Assembly: GCA_034434335.1 (NCBI GenBank)
Contig: DAOTZS010000245.1
Coordinates: 1 to 43,977, forward strand
DNA: 43,977 nucleotides
Direction: 5' to 3'
Source: DAOTZS01 sp034434335
GTDB lineage: Bacteria > Chloroflexota > Anaerolineae > CG2-30-64-16
Positions 7,285 to 16,250 of the stretch are shown here, piece after piece. Position numbers and translations under genes: made by a program. Within the stretch, counting starts at the first letter, position 1. Each line of letters begins with the position of its first letter. The notes beneath the pieces were generated by a model. The model was not told the origin of the DNA. It was given only the letters and a program-made list of their open reading frames with translations, and did not search any database.

Positions 7285-9074
7285 GCGGACTTCGATTGTC
7301 CCTTCACCTCTGCCACAGCAGCCATCATCTCGGCCACACTGGCCCGCCCAGCCTCCGAATCGGAGCCCAACATGCGTGCCAGCTCGGCCACGCGCGCTTC
7401 ACCATCCAGTGCCTGGGCGGTGGTCACCGTGCGCTGGCCGACGATGTGCTTGGAGACGTAGAAGTGCACGTCACCGTAGGCAGCCAGTTGTGGGAGATGC
7501 GTAATGCACAGGACCTGGTGCCTGACCTGTTCCCCTTCGCCATTGCGGACGGTTAGCCCCCACAGCTTACGGCCCACAGTACCTCCCACCCGGCCGCCGA
7601 TCCCCTGGTCAATCTCGTCGAAGATCAGGGTAGGGGTCTCGTCCGCGCGGCCCAGCACGGTCTTGAGGGCCAGCATCAGGCGCGAAGTCTCGCCGCCCGA
7701 GGCGACCCTGGCCAGGGGGCGCAGCGGCTCGCCTGGGTTGGCCGAGACAAGGAAGACAACATTGTCGAGCCCGTGGCTGTCGAAGGCATAGCGGCCCGGA
7801 GGTTCGCCTGCCATGGCCGCGGCTGCCTCGCTGACGATCGCGCCGGCCGGGTCGGCCTGCCAGGTGATCTCCACCCCGAAGCGCGCGCGGGCCATTTGCA
7901 GGTCGGCCAGTTCGGCCTCGATGGCCCGGGCCATGCGCTGGCCGGCGCTGCGGCGAGCGGCGGAGAGCTCGGCCCCCAGGTCGCCAATGGCCGTGAGCAA
8001 GCTTTCCTCCTCTGCCTCCAGCTCCTCGATGTGCTCCTCGGCGTGGGTGATCGTCTCCAGCTCTTGGGCCGCGCGCTCTCCGTAGGCCATGATTTCCTCG
8101 ATAGTATCGCCGTACTTCCGCTGCAGGGTATGGATCAGGTGCAGGCGGTCCTCGATCTGCTGCAGGCGGCGGGGATTGAACTCGATGGTGTCGCGGTAGT
8201 GGGTCAGTTCGCGCGCCAGGTCGTCCAGCAGGGCCACTGCTTCACCAAGCTGCTCGACCAGGTGGGTGGCGCCCGGGTCAATGCGGGCCAGCCGGGTCAG
8301 GGCCTGCTGGGCTGCGCCCAGGGCATCCAGCGCGCCAATCCGCTCCGGGTCTTCTCCCTGCAACAGCAGGCCAACCTCTTCGCTCAATGAGGCCAACTGT
8401 TCGGCGTTGGCCAGGCGCTGACGCTCTATCTCCAGCTCTTCCAGTTCCCCCGGCCGCAGGCGGGCGCTGCGGATCTCCTGTACCTGATAGGAAAGCAGGT
8501 CAATGCGGCGGGCGCGTTCGCGCTCGTCGCGGCGCAAGGTCTCCAGGGCACGCCGAACCTCACGCTGCCGGCGCACGAGCTCGGCCATGCGGGCGACCTG
8601 CTCCTCGAGCCCGGCGTAGCGGTCCAGCAAGATAATGTGTTGACGTTCGCGCAGCAGTGACAGGTGCTCGCTCTGGCCGTGGATGTCAACCAATTGTCCG
8701 CCGATCTCGCTCAGAAGGGCGATGTTGACCGCGCGGCCGTTGACGCGTGCTACCGAGCGGCCCTCGGCACGCACCTCGCGCGCCAGCACCAACACGTGGG
8801 GATCGTCCCCCTCCAGGCCGTGTTCGGCGAGCAGGGGGGCCAGACGGGCTGCCAGCCGGGGGCTGAGCAAGAAGGTGCCTTCGATCTCCGTGCGGTCGGC
8901 GCCGGCCCGTACAATCTCTTGGGAAGCCCGGTCGCCCAGGAGCAGGCCCAGAGCATCAATGATGATGGACTTGCCGGCGCCGGTCTCGCCGGTCAGCACA
9001 TTGAAGCCGGGGCCAAAGGTCAGGTCCAGCTCGTCAATAATGGCCAGGTTACGGATACGCAGTTCTTGCAACAT
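7251..9074 (-). CDS. recN: DNA repair protein RecN
   Basis: An SMC-like ATPase of double-strand-break repair, 607 residues from the ATG at 9074. The start is chosen because the family begins MLQELRIRNLAIIDEL; the frame is open further upstream but that part is not RecN-like. Walker A is GETGAGKS (residues 29-36). A long coiled-coil middle (REVRRALETLRRDERERARRID) follows. The ABC signature LARVASGGETSRLMLALKTVL, Walker B LIFDEIDQGIGG and the switch CITHLPQLAAYGD are intact. It begins 19 bp after the MFS gene and overlaps the following membrane-protein gene. No LexA-type box was found upstream, although recN is an SOS gene in many bacteria. Confidence 0.95.
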   Translation of the reverse strand: MLQELRIRNLAIIDELDLTFGPGFNVLTGETGAGKSIIIDALGLLLGDRASQEIVRAGADRTEIEGTFLLSPRLAARLAPLLAEHGLEGDDPHVLVLAREVRAEGRSVARVNGRAVNIALLSEIGGQLVDIHGQSEHLSLLRERQHIILLDRYAGLEEQVARMAELVRRQREVRRALETLRRDERERARRIDLLSYQVQEIRSARLRPGELEELEIERQRLANAEQLASLSEEVGLLLQGEDPERIGALDALGAAQQALTRLARIDPGATHLVEQLGEAVALLDDLARELTHYRDTIEFNPRRLQQIEDRLHLIHTLQRKYGDTIEEIMAYGERAAQELETITHAEEHIEELEAEEESLLTAIGDLGAELSAARRSAGQRMARAIEAELADLQMARARFGVEITWQADPAGAIVSEAAAAMAGEPPGRYAFDSHGLDNVVFLVSANPGEPLRPLARVASGGETSRLMLALKTVLGRADETPTLIFDEIDQGIGGRVGGTVGRKLWGLTVRNGEGEQVRHQVLCITHLPQLAAYGDVHFYVSKHIVGQRTVTTAQALDGEARVAELARMLGSDSEAGRASVAEMMAAVAEVKGQSKSACQGSSPTCDR

Positions 9075-9093
9075 GGCAACTTGGTTATTCTGG

Positions 9094-10341
9094 TCAGGCA
9101 GCAACGTGCCGGAGTGACGGCACGTGCAGGAAAATGAACAGCGCGAAGAGCAAGGTGATGCCGGCACCGAGGAGCACGCTGCCCACGGGGCCCCACGCCT
9201 GGGCCACGCTGCCGGCCAGCAGCGAACCGAACGGCGTGGAGCCGAAGAACATCAACGAATAAATCCCCATTACCCGGCCACGCAGGTCGTCGGGCACCAG
9301 GCTCTGGACAATGGTGTTGCTGGTAGAGTTTTGGCTGACGAATCCAAAGCCGGCCAGGGCCAGGAAGAAGGACGACCAGGCAAAGGAGCGCGAGAAGGCA
9401 AAGCAGATCAGGGCGGCCGGGAAGATGAAGCTGCCGGCCGCGAGCTGGATCCCTTTGCGCTGTGAGCGGCTGAGGGTGGCCACGATCAGCGCGCCAAATA
9501 GAGCACCCACGCCCACAGCAGCGTTCAGGCCGCCCAGGCCAGCCTCCCCAACATGTAATATATCCACGGCATAGGCCGGCAGCAAGACAGCATACGACAT
9601 CCCAAACAGCCCCGACACTGCCACCAGGGCCACGATGGCGCGTATCTCTTTGTGCTGCCGTACGTAACGCAGCCCCACGCCGACCTGGCTCATCAGTCGG
9701 CCGCTATGCAACACATTAGCCTGCTCAGGGAGCCGCATGCCGGCCAGGGCGATCAGCACAGCGCCAAAACTCAGGCCGTTGAGGGCGAAGCACCACGTGG
9801 CACCCAGGCTGGCCAATACCAGCCCCCCGACAGCCGGCCCCACCACCCGCGCCAGGTTGAACATGGTCGAGTTGAGGCCGATCGCATTCTGCAGATCGCG
9901 CCGGTCTTCGACCATCTCTACAGCCAACGCCTGACGGGCCGGCGCATCGAACGAATTCGCGATCCCCAGCAGAAAGGCCAGCAGTGCAATGTGCCAGACT
10001 TGCAGGATGCCAGTCGCTGTGAGGATCGTCAGGACAAATGCCAGGGCCATCATGGTGCTCTGGGTGATGAGCAGCATCCTCCGCCGCGGGATACGATCAG
10101 CCAGTGCGCCGGCCGGCAACATCAGGAAGAAGGTCGGGATCGAGCCAGCGAACGAGATGGTGCCCAACGCCAGTTTCGAGCCTGTCAGTTGGTAGACCAA
10201 CCATCCCTGGGCCACCGATTGCATCCAGGTGCCCATCAACGAGAGTGCCTGGCCGATGAACCAGCGACGATAGTTGGGATAGCGCAAGGAGGCAAACGTG
10301 GCCGGCAGGCGGTCAGTTAAGGTCATGGATTTGGATGTCAT
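9094..10341 (-). CDS. MFS transporter (DHA3/EntS-like exporter)
   Basis: A 415-residue major facilitator with about 12 hydrophobic segments. The N-terminal YPNYRRWFIGQALSLMGTWMQSVAQGWLVY and the loop 2-3 motif GALADRIPRRRMLL are characteristic of the enterobactin-exporter-like MFS_3 group, as is DAPARQALAVEMVEDRRDLQNAIGL in the middle. Substrate unknown; probably drug or siderophore efflux. The frame starts at 10341, with a second in-frame ATG at 10323; no good ribosome site decides between them. The truncated repeat A2 begins only 9 bp upstream of the first ATG and so forms its leader. It is the first gene of the recN run. Confidence 0.88.
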   Translation of the reverse strand: MTSKSMTLTDRLPATFASLRYPNYRRWFIGQALSLMGTWMQSVAQGWLVYQLTGSKLALGTISFAGSIPTFFLMLPAGALADRIPRRRMLLITQSTMMALAFVLTILTATGILQVWHIALLAFLLGIANSFDAPARQALAVEMVEDRRDLQNAIGLNSTMFNLARVVGPAVGGLVLASLGATWCFALNGLSFGAVLIALAGMRLPEQANVLHSGRLMSQVGVGLRYVRQHKEIRAIVALVAVSGLFGMSYAVLLPAYAVDILHVGEAGLGGLNAAVGVGALFGALIVATLSRSQRKGIQLAAGSFIFPAALICFAFSRSFAWSSFFLALAGFGFVSQNSTSNTIVQSLVPDDLRGRVMGIYSLMFFGSTPFGSLLAGSVAQAWGPVGSVLLGAGITLLFALFIFLHVPSLRHVAA

Positions 10342-10350
10342 AGTGTCAGT

Positions 10351-10400
10351 GTAACTATTCAGGCCGATTGAAATCGCCCCTCCTGGGCACTTTGTGCCGG
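10351..10400 (+). repeat. Family A repeat copy A2, left end only
   Basis: It starts with the full terminal GTAACTATTCAG, continues with GGCCGATTGAAATCG and the GGGCAC...GTGCC hairpin, then loses similarity near 10400. No right terminus or target duplication was found, so it is a remnant. The 47 bp from here to the nadK stop show nothing recognisable. Confidence 0.75.
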
Positions 10401-10447
10401 TGGGGCGAGCAGGCTGGCTCTGCAGCTGGCGACGCCTGTTGGAGACC

Positions 10448-11299
10448 TCACACCTCCCAACGCAGCCGTTCCATCAAGGTGCGGTAGAAATAAGCGCGGT
10501 CCTGTGTGTGCAGGAAGCGGCTGACATATTGGCTGGCGCACACCTCGACGCGGTCCTCCTCGGCCAGGGTGATCTCGAACTGCCCATCCACGGTCAGGAT
10601 GGCAGGGTAATCCGCCTTCACTTGCAGCGAAACGGTCGAGCCCTCAGAAAGCACTACGGCACGGTTCAGGCTCAAGTGCGGGCAGATGGGCAGCAACAGG
10701 ATATTTCTCAGCTCCGGGGGCAGGATCGGGCCGCCAGCAGCCATCGCGTAGCCTGTGCATCCGGTCGGGGTGGCCACGATCACGCCATCTGCTCGATAGC
10801 TGGTAAGGAAGTTCTGATCCACCCAGGCGTTCACGATGATCATGCGGGCCAGGCTGCCGCGGCTCACCACCACGTCGTTGAGCGCCAGGTAAGAGTGGTT
10901 CACCGGTGGCTCGCCCCCACGTGCCACCGCGACGTCCAGGAGCATTCGCTCCTCCAGCCAGAAGTCGCCGCTCAGGAGCTGGGTCAACGGCTTGCGCCAG
11001 TTATCGGGATGCACTTCCGCCAGGAAACTGACGCGGCCCAGCTTCACCCCCAGGATCGGCACGTTGTAGCAACTGCCCATGCGTGCGGCGCGCAATACCG
11101 TCCCGTCTCCGCCCAGGGTGATCAGCAAATCGAGCTCTGCCACCCTGGCCAGTGCCGCCGGCTCGTCCCAGGCCGAGCCAGTCCAGACCGTGCAACCGTG
11201 GCTTTCCAGGAAATCCGCCATCTCTGCGGCGAGAACAAGAGATTCGGGTTTCTTCGGGTGATGCAGAAGCCCGATGCGCCTGGGAATCGAAGGGTTCAT
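10448..11299 (-). CDS. nadK: NAD kinase
   Basis: Phosphorylates NAD to NADP; cytosolic. The conserved GGDGT motif lies in LLITLGGDGTVLRAARM (residues 63-67 from the ATG at 11299). The second family motif, DGVIVATPTGCTGYAMAAGGPIL, provides substrate-binding residues and contains the family TPTGSTAY motif as TPTGCTGY. LTVDGQFEI occurs near the end, as in other NadKs. The frame is also open to two ATGs at 11323 and 11320, which would overlap the upstream gene by 20 bp. The ATG at 11299 places the usual number of residues before IGLLHHPKK and follows the upstream stop by 4 nt. No strong ribosome site distinguishes them. Last gene of the hisS run. Confidence 0.93.
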   Translation of the reverse strand: MNPSIPRRIGLLHHPKKPESLVLAAEMADFLESHGCTVWTGSAWDEPAALARVAELDLLITLGGDGTVLRAARMGSCYNVPILGVKLGRVSFLAEVHPDNWRKPLTQLLSGDFWLEERMLLDVAVARGGEPPVNHSYLALNDVVVSRGSLARMIIVNAWVDQNFLTSYRADGVIVATPTGCTGYAMAAGGPILPPELRNILLLPICPHLSLNRAVVLSEGSTVSLQVKADYPAILTVDGQFEITLAEEDRVEVCASQYVSRFLHTQDRAYFYRTLMERLRWEV

Positions 11300-11303
11300 A
11301 GGC

Positions 11304-14300
11304 TCAGTAGGGCCGGTCATCATTCAGTAACTGCCCCAGCTTTTCTGCGAAGTCTGCCTCGATGCGCTGGACCTGACAGCCGCTCATCCGCAGCCCTTGT
11401 TCGACCAGTGCACTCACCGCGCTGACGCCCCCCAGGATCGTCACATGGCGAGCCTGGCGAGCTGCTACTTCATCGGTGCCGACGACAGGTTGAAAACGGG
11501 CGACGTATTGCAACGCGGCCAGAAAATCCTCGCGCGAACGGGCGGTGCTGCCGACCAGCAGGTAGTGCTCGATGGTCTTGCCGGGCCCCAGGGCGTCCAG
11601 GTCGAAGTCCACCTGGACGCTGTTGAGCCCATCCAGCTCGATGCCGGCCTGAAACTGGGTGATCCCGGTAGGGGGGTCGGTGTCCTGGACGATGGCCCGG
11701 TAGATGCCGGCCGGCAGCCCGCTGAAGCTATATAGCTCATCGGGGCCGACGGTGGTCGTGCGCACCTCGGCCGTGACCTCGCCCCCTGCCTCGGGATCGT
11801 GCCAGCCTGGAGGGAGGGGACCCTCGAGCGCGACTATCCTGCCCGCGCCGCCCCGCACCCGGCCCCAGATCCTGCTGCCAGCCCCGGGCGCTGTGACGAT
11901 GACGAAATCCACGATCACCGGATGCAGGCCATCCACGGTGACCTCCTCGCGCACGGCCGCCTCACCCTGAGCAGGATCGGCTGCCAGGACCGCCACGCGA
12001 TAGGTGCCGGCAGGGAGGCCGTCGAAACTGTAGCGGCCATTGGTCACAGACACACGGCGTTCACCTGCAGGCCCGGAAAGCACGACTTGAAGCCCCTCGC
12101 CGTTCACGACCGCGCCGCCGATAGTGCTGAGTCCAGCTTCGGCGGGGGGTGCAGGTTCGGGCCCCTGCGGCTCGGCCGGTGATGGCTCGGGAACCACAGG
12201 TTCTGGTTCGGGTATCAGGGTGGGCGGACGGAAGCGGACCCAGGCCAGTTGGTTCTGCTTCAGGTGCACTTCGGCCTGAGCCTCCAGCCCTTGCGGCGCC
12301 ACAAAGTAGATGCCGGGCCCCAGAGGCGCAAACTCGCAGACATCAGGCCCGTATTCCGGCTTGCTGCCCGTGCGCTGGGTGATCCCGCTCCAACCCGAGG
12401 CCCAAAGCCGCACATCCCGCCCGGGCTGGCCAGCCACCTGGCAACGCACCAGGGAGAAGCCATGCCCAGGACCGCCGTCCTCAACTTCCCAGCGCCATCT
12501 GGCGCTCGGAGGCGGCAAGGCAAAATCGGCCTGGGCCTGGTTGGTGCCATCCACGACGATATCGGAGCGCTGCCCGGCCACCCTGCCTTCTGGTCCATCT
12601 GCCACCACCTGGATCGTATAGAAGCCGGCCGGCAGGCCCGTGAAGGAGTACCGCCCCTCCTTATCGGCCTGAACGGTGGCAATTGGCTCAGTGGAGCCCG
12701 CGCGCAGGAGGCGGACGATCAGGCCCGCGCCGTTGGTAATAGTCCCGGCGATGACGCTTTGCTGGGGCAGCTCGGCTGTGATTTCGTTGAAAGTTACCCA
12801 GATCACCCGCCGGCCATCCAGGGTGATCTGGGCCTGGACGTTAAGCCCTTCCGGTTGGATAGTATAAGTGCCGGCCCCCAGGGGCGCGAACTCGCAGACA
12901 TCGGGGCCATACTCGGGTTTGCTGCCCGTGCGCAGGCTTATGCCAGACCATCCGGTAGCCCGAATCCGCACGGGCAGCCCGCTCCGGCCTGCTACCCGGC
13001 AACGCACAACCCCAAAGCCTGGGCTGGGCCCGCCATCGCTGGCCTCCCAGCCCCAGCCAGGGACTGCCAGGTCAACTACCGCCTCGCTGCGGCCATCCAG
13101 CTCGATGCCAGCCCTGGCTACCTGTGCCTCCTCCAGGCTCAGCATATAGGTCCCGGCCGGCAGGCGATCGAACCGATAGCTGCCATCCGCGGGGATGATG
13201 AGTTCCTGTTGCCAGCCATCGGCCGGCCGCGTCAGCCTCAAGTGCATCCCCGCGCCTCCACGCACTACCCCGCGCAGCACGCTTTCCGCAATGATGATCG
13301 TGATGCCGCTCAGGTCGAAGTTGGCCGTGGCTGCCGGCCGCTCTCGGGTCAGGCTGACCATCTGACCCGGAGGGGTTTCCTCTTCCTGTGCGAAGTCAAG
13401 GGCCAGGGCAACCGTGTACGTGCCCAGCGGCACGTCCAGGAACTCATAGCGGCCCTGGCTGTCGGCCCTGGTGGTCAGGTTCCAGCCGTCGGCCCTTTGC
13501 AGCTTGATGGGGAGATTGGCACCGCCTTTGAGAGTGCCGCTCACCCGGCCGGCCACCCCGGCATCACCGCGCCAGACACGCGCCTGTTTGGGTTCTGCCT
13601 TCAGGGCTGCCACGATGGGCAACTGGCCTCCAGGCCAACGCGCGCTGTACCAGGCCTGGCCTTCCCATTGCGGAGCCCAGTGCCCCAGGGTGTAATTGCC
13701 CAACAGCCAGAACGCGGTGCAGAAGTAGTAATCTGGCGCGTGATCGAAGCGGCTGCTGGTCCCCATCATGATCCGGCAGGCTTCCAGCGTCTGAGCCATA
13801 TGCAGTTGGGGCGTGGTGGCCGGGTAGCGCGGGTCGGGCCGCTCGCCGACGACGTACCCATTTTCGGTGGACAGGATGGGTAGGGAACGGCCAATCTGGT
13901 CGCGGATCAGCTTGTCATAGCGCTCGTACGCGCGCCAGCAGGAGGGATCGTCGAAGGCCGTGGCGCCGGGATTGGCATGCTCGCGGCGTTCCTGGTTGAC
14001 CCGCTCCAGGCTCCAGCCGCCCCACGCATCGCCCCCCCATTGCTCTTGCGCCAGGCGATCGTAGAACTCGCGCGTGTAGGGCGCGCCCTGCTGGTTGCCC
14101 GGGTCATAAGGATAGTCAAGGGGATGGTTGAGAGAATAGTTGTGGATTGCCTGCCATACGGGTTCTGCCAGCAAATCGCGGCGCCCCAGCCGGCAGATCT
14201 CGCCTACCAGGTCCCACTTGGTGCCCACGGCCAGGGCAGGGATGCCAGGGTATCCTCCGCGCTCGAGAATGGCCTCCATATCAGTGATGGCGTTGTGGGC

Positions 14301-14684
14301 AACGATCTGGGGTGCATCGGGCGGGACAAAGCCGTTCTGCCACTCGGCTGGGAGATCAGGTTCGTTGTTGAATTCGAAATAGCGCACGCCGGCCGCTACA
14401 TAGTTGCTGACCATGCGCAAGGTCTCTTCGTCGAGGGTGCCTGGGTTCGGCCGGGGCCGATACAGCCGCACGATGGGCATGATGTCGTGCTTCAGTAATA
14501 ATTCGCAGAACTCCAGCCCACCGTCGTGCCGGGTAATCTTGACCCACTTGACCCCCATGGCGATCAGCTCGGGTAGCCAGATGTCGCGGATCTGGCCCAG
14601 GCCGATCGCGGCCGGGAAGCCGGCATTCCAATGCACACCAATACCTGTATCGCCCGGTGGCCTAGGATAATCACGCAGGTCCAT
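11304..14684 (-). CDS. Large glycosidase-like protein with carboxypeptidase-regulatory (prealbumin-like) repeats
   Basis: 1126 residues. The first 370 form a TIM-barrel-like glycosidase domain: GIGVHWNAGF, VKWVKITRHDGG, VRYFEFNNEPDLPAEW (NEP supplies a candidate acid/base Glu) and LPILSTENGY (candidate nucleophile Glu). At least five carboxypeptidase-regulatory-type beta domains follow, recognised by GxYxFxxLPAGxYxxxV. A 95-residue module occurs twice, each copy with RTGSKPEYGPDVCEFAPLG. The last 90 residues (HVTILGGVSAVSALVEQGLR) resemble a cell-wall-binding type 2 unit. No signal peptide or membrane segment is visible at the N-terminus, which is odd for such a surface-type architecture. It lies 19 bp after hisS. 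Confidence 0.75.
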   Translation of the reverse strand: MDLRDYPRPPGDTGIGVHWNAGFPAAIGLGQIRDIWLPELIAMGVKWVKITRHDGGLEFCELLLKHDIMPIVRLYRPRPNPGTLDEETLRMVSNYVAAGVRYFEFNNEPDLPAEWQNGFVPPDAPQIVAHNAITDMEAILERGGYPGIPALAVGTKWDLVGEICRLGRRDLLAEPVWQAIHNYSLNHPLDYPYDPGNQQGAPYTREFYDRLAQEQWGGDAWGGWSLERVNQERREHANPGATAFDDPSCWRAYERYDKLIRDQIGRSLPILSTENGYVVGERPDPRYPATTPQLHMAQTLEACRIMMGTSSRFDHAPDYYFCTAFWLLGNYTLGHWAPQWEGQAWYSARWPGGQLPIVAALKAEPKQARVWRGDAGVAGRVSGTLKGGANLPIKLQRADGWNLTTRADSQGRYEFLDVPLGTYTVALALDFAQEEETPPGQMVSLTRERPAATANFDLSGITIIIAESVLRGVVRGGAGMHLRLTRPADGWQQELIIPADGSYRFDRLPAGTYMLSLEEAQVARAGIELDGRSEAVVDLAVPGWGWEASDGGPSPGFGVVRCRVAGRSGLPVRIRATGWSGISLRTGSKPEYGPDVCEFAPLGAGTYTIQPEGLNVQAQITLDGRRVIWVTFNEITAELPQQSVIAGTITNGAGLIVRLLRAGSTEPIATVQADKEGRYSFTGLPAGFYTIQVVADGPEGRVAGQRSDIVVDGTNQAQADFALPPPSARWRWEVEDGGPGHGFSLVRCQVAGQPGRDVRLWASGWSGITQRTGSKPEYGPDVCEFAPLGPGIYFVAPQGLEAQAEVHLKQNQLAWVRFRPPTLIPEPEPVVPEPSPAEPQGPEPAPPAEAGLSTIGGAVVNGEGLQVVLSGPAGERRVSVTNGRYSFDGLPAGTYRVAVLAADPAQGEAAVREEVTVDGLHPVIVDFVIVTAPGAGSRIWGRVRGGAGRIVALEGPLPPGWHDPEAGGEVTAEVRTTTVGPDELYSFSGLPAGIYRAIVQDTDPPTGITQFQAGIELDGLNSVQVDFDLDALGPGKTIEHYLLVGSTARSREDFLAALQYVARFQPVVGTDEVAARQARHVTILGGVSAVSALVEQGLRMSGCQVQRIEADFAEKLGQLLNDDRPY

Positions 14685-14703
14685 AGGCTATCCCCATTAC
14701 TTG

Positions 14704-15960
14704 CTACAATCGTATCTGTAGCCATCCGACGATATCGGCCAGGGGCACAGGCGTTTGCTGGCCCGTGGCCATCTCGCGCACCCCTACCGTGCCCGCAGCT
14801 AACTCCTCGTCGCCAAGGATCAGCACAAAGCGGACGCCGGCCCGATCAGCGCTCTTGAGCTGGGCTTTCAGGCTGCGGTTGCCGAAAGCCAGCAGGGTGC
14901 CGATCCCTGCGGCTCGCAACTGGTGCGCTAGCCGGACGGCAGGCACCCGCGCTGAGTTGCCCACCGGTGACACCTGCACCTGGGGCGCTGGCAAAGGAGG
15001 CGGGGTGATCCCCTGCTCCTTGAGGCTGAGGATCACCCGCTCAATACCCATGGCAAAGCCGACCCCAGGCGTGGGCGGGCCACCCAACGCCTGGATGAGG
15101 CCATCGTAACGGCCGCCGCCGCATATCGCCGCCTGGGCACCAATCCCCTCTGCCCAAATCTCAAACACCGTCTTGGTGTAGTAATCCAGGCCCCGCACCA
15201 GCCGGTAGTTGATGGTGTAAGGCATATCCAGGGCCTCCAGGTAAGTGCGCAGGGTCCGCAGATGCTCGGCGCATTCCGTGCACAGGTAGTCGGCACTATG
15301 GGGCGCAGCATCTAGCAGTGGTTGCGCCGCCTCCTCCTTGGAGTCCAGCAGCCGCAGCGGGTTGATCGCCAGGCGCCGGCGGTCCACGTCGTTGAGCTTG
15401 TCCTCGTGGGCCTGGAAGTACTTGACCAGCTCTGCCCGGTATGCTGGCCGGCATCTGGGGCATCCGGTGGAGTTCAACTGGAAGGCCAGGCCGCGAAAGC
15501 CCAGCCGGGTGAGAAGGGTCCAGGCGACCGACATCACCTCCAGGTCCACGGCCGGGTCCATCTCTCCCAACGCCTCGACGTTGAACTGGTGATGCTGGCG
15601 GAAACGACCTGCCTGGGGCCGTTCGTAGCGGAAGATGGGCCCGATGGAATAGAGCTTGACCGGCTGTGGCCAGACGTGCATGCCGTTCTCGATGTAGGCC
15701 CGCATCACCCCAGCCGTGAACTCGGGGCGCAGGGTGATTTCATCCCCACCCTTGTCCTGGAAAGAGTACATCTCCTTGTCCACGATATCGGTGCCCTCGC
15801 CCACACTGCGCACAAAGAGCCCGGTCTCTTCGAAGATCGGTGTGTCAATCTGCTGGTAGCCAAAGAGGGCTGCCACACTGTGCATCTCTTCGGTAACGTA
15901 GCGCCAGAAAGGGCGCTCGGTGGGCAGGATATCTTGAGTGCCGCGCGGGGCTCTGTACAT
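14704..15960 (-). CDS. hisS: Histidyl-tRNA synthetase
   Basis: Class II aminoacyl-tRNA synthetase, 418 residues. The start is set by GGAGG 5 nt before the ATG at 15960; a GTG at 15972 is in frame but would place that ribosome site inside the coding region. Motif 1 region MYRAPRGTQDILPTERPFWRYV, motif 2 FRYERPQAGRFRQHHQFNVEALG, the histidine-A site LVRGLDYYTKTVFEIW and motif 3 GVGFAMGIERVILSL are present. The C-terminal anticodon domain is KSADRAGVRFVLILGDEELAAG. A sigma-70-type promoter lies about 90 bp upstream. It heads the hisS - glycosidase-like - nadK group. Confidence 0.96.
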   Translation of the reverse strand: MYRAPRGTQDILPTERPFWRYVTEEMHSVAALFGYQQIDTPIFEETGLFVRSVGEGTDIVDKEMYSFQDKGGDEITLRPEFTAGVMRAYIENGMHVWPQPVKLYSIGPIFRYERPQAGRFRQHHQFNVEALGEMDPAVDLEVMSVAWTLLTRLGFRGLAFQLNSTGCPRCRPAYRAELVKYFQAHEDKLNDVDRRRLAINPLRLLDSKEEAAQPLLDAAPHSADYLCTECAEHLRTLRTYLEALDMPYTINYRLVRGLDYYTKTVFEIWAEGIGAQAAICGGGRYDGLIQALGGPPTPGVGFAMGIERVILSLKEQGITPPPLPAPQVQVSPVGNSARVPAVRLAHQLRAAGIGTLLAFGNRSLKAQLKSADRAGVRFVLILGDEELAAGTVGVREMATGQQTPVPLADIVGWLQIRL

Positions 15961-16049
15961 GATCACCTCCACATACCCCTGCCCATCCCCTTTCCGGGAA
16001 TCACTCTCCTGATGAGGGGATGACTGGGGTGTGCCATGAATTCATCCAC

Positions 16050-16078
16050 ATTATAACGTATTCTGGGATGGTTGTCTA
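16050..16078 (-). promoter_or_regulatory. Sigma-70-type promoter for hisS
   Basis: On the minus strand TAGACA (16073-16078) and TATAAT (16050-16055) are separated by exactly 17 nt. Transcription would start near 16043 and leave an 80-nt leader before hisS. No T-box hallmarks are seen in the leader. Confidence 0.7.
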
Positions 16079-16112
16079 AGGCCGCCACCCGTTCTTGGGC
16101 CTATACCACAGA

Positions 16113-16144
16113 GAAGGGCGAGGTACTGTTAGCCCTCGCCCTTC
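16113..16144. terminator. Stem-loop between the HD gene and hisS
   Basis: An 11-bp perfect stem (GAAGGGCGAGG with its complement) and a 10-nt loop lie between the HD-gene stop and the hisS promoter. No clear U-run follows on the minus strand, so termination is plausible from position but not proven. Confidence 0.4.
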
Positions 16145-16159
16145 CCCATCTTGGCATAT

Positions 16160-16193
16160 TGACTACGAACGAACTCTCAGACACGCTCTAGGA
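16160..16193 (+). repeat. Family E right-end remnant E3
   Basis: TGACTACGAACGAACTCTC and ACACGCTCTAGGA match the right end of the full family E copy E1 (41902-41936) with a few differences. No left end is nearby. The remaining 55 bp up to the HD gene show nothing else. Confidence 0.6.
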
Positions 16194-16250
16194 CTTTGGA
16201 GCGCTTCCGGGCTACTCGCCCCTCCTCTCGTGCCCCCAGCCCCGTTGCGT

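Noticed and set aside
12249..13883. A 544-codon open frame on the plus strand
   Set aside because: It lies entirely antisense to the glycosidase-like gene, has low-complexity His/Pro/Arg-rich composition and no recognisable motif. It is a by-product of GC-rich codon use.
15973..16250. T-box leader upstream of hisS
   Set aside because: No T-box core sequence or specifier-loop arrangement was recognised; a plain promoter and a short leader explain the region.
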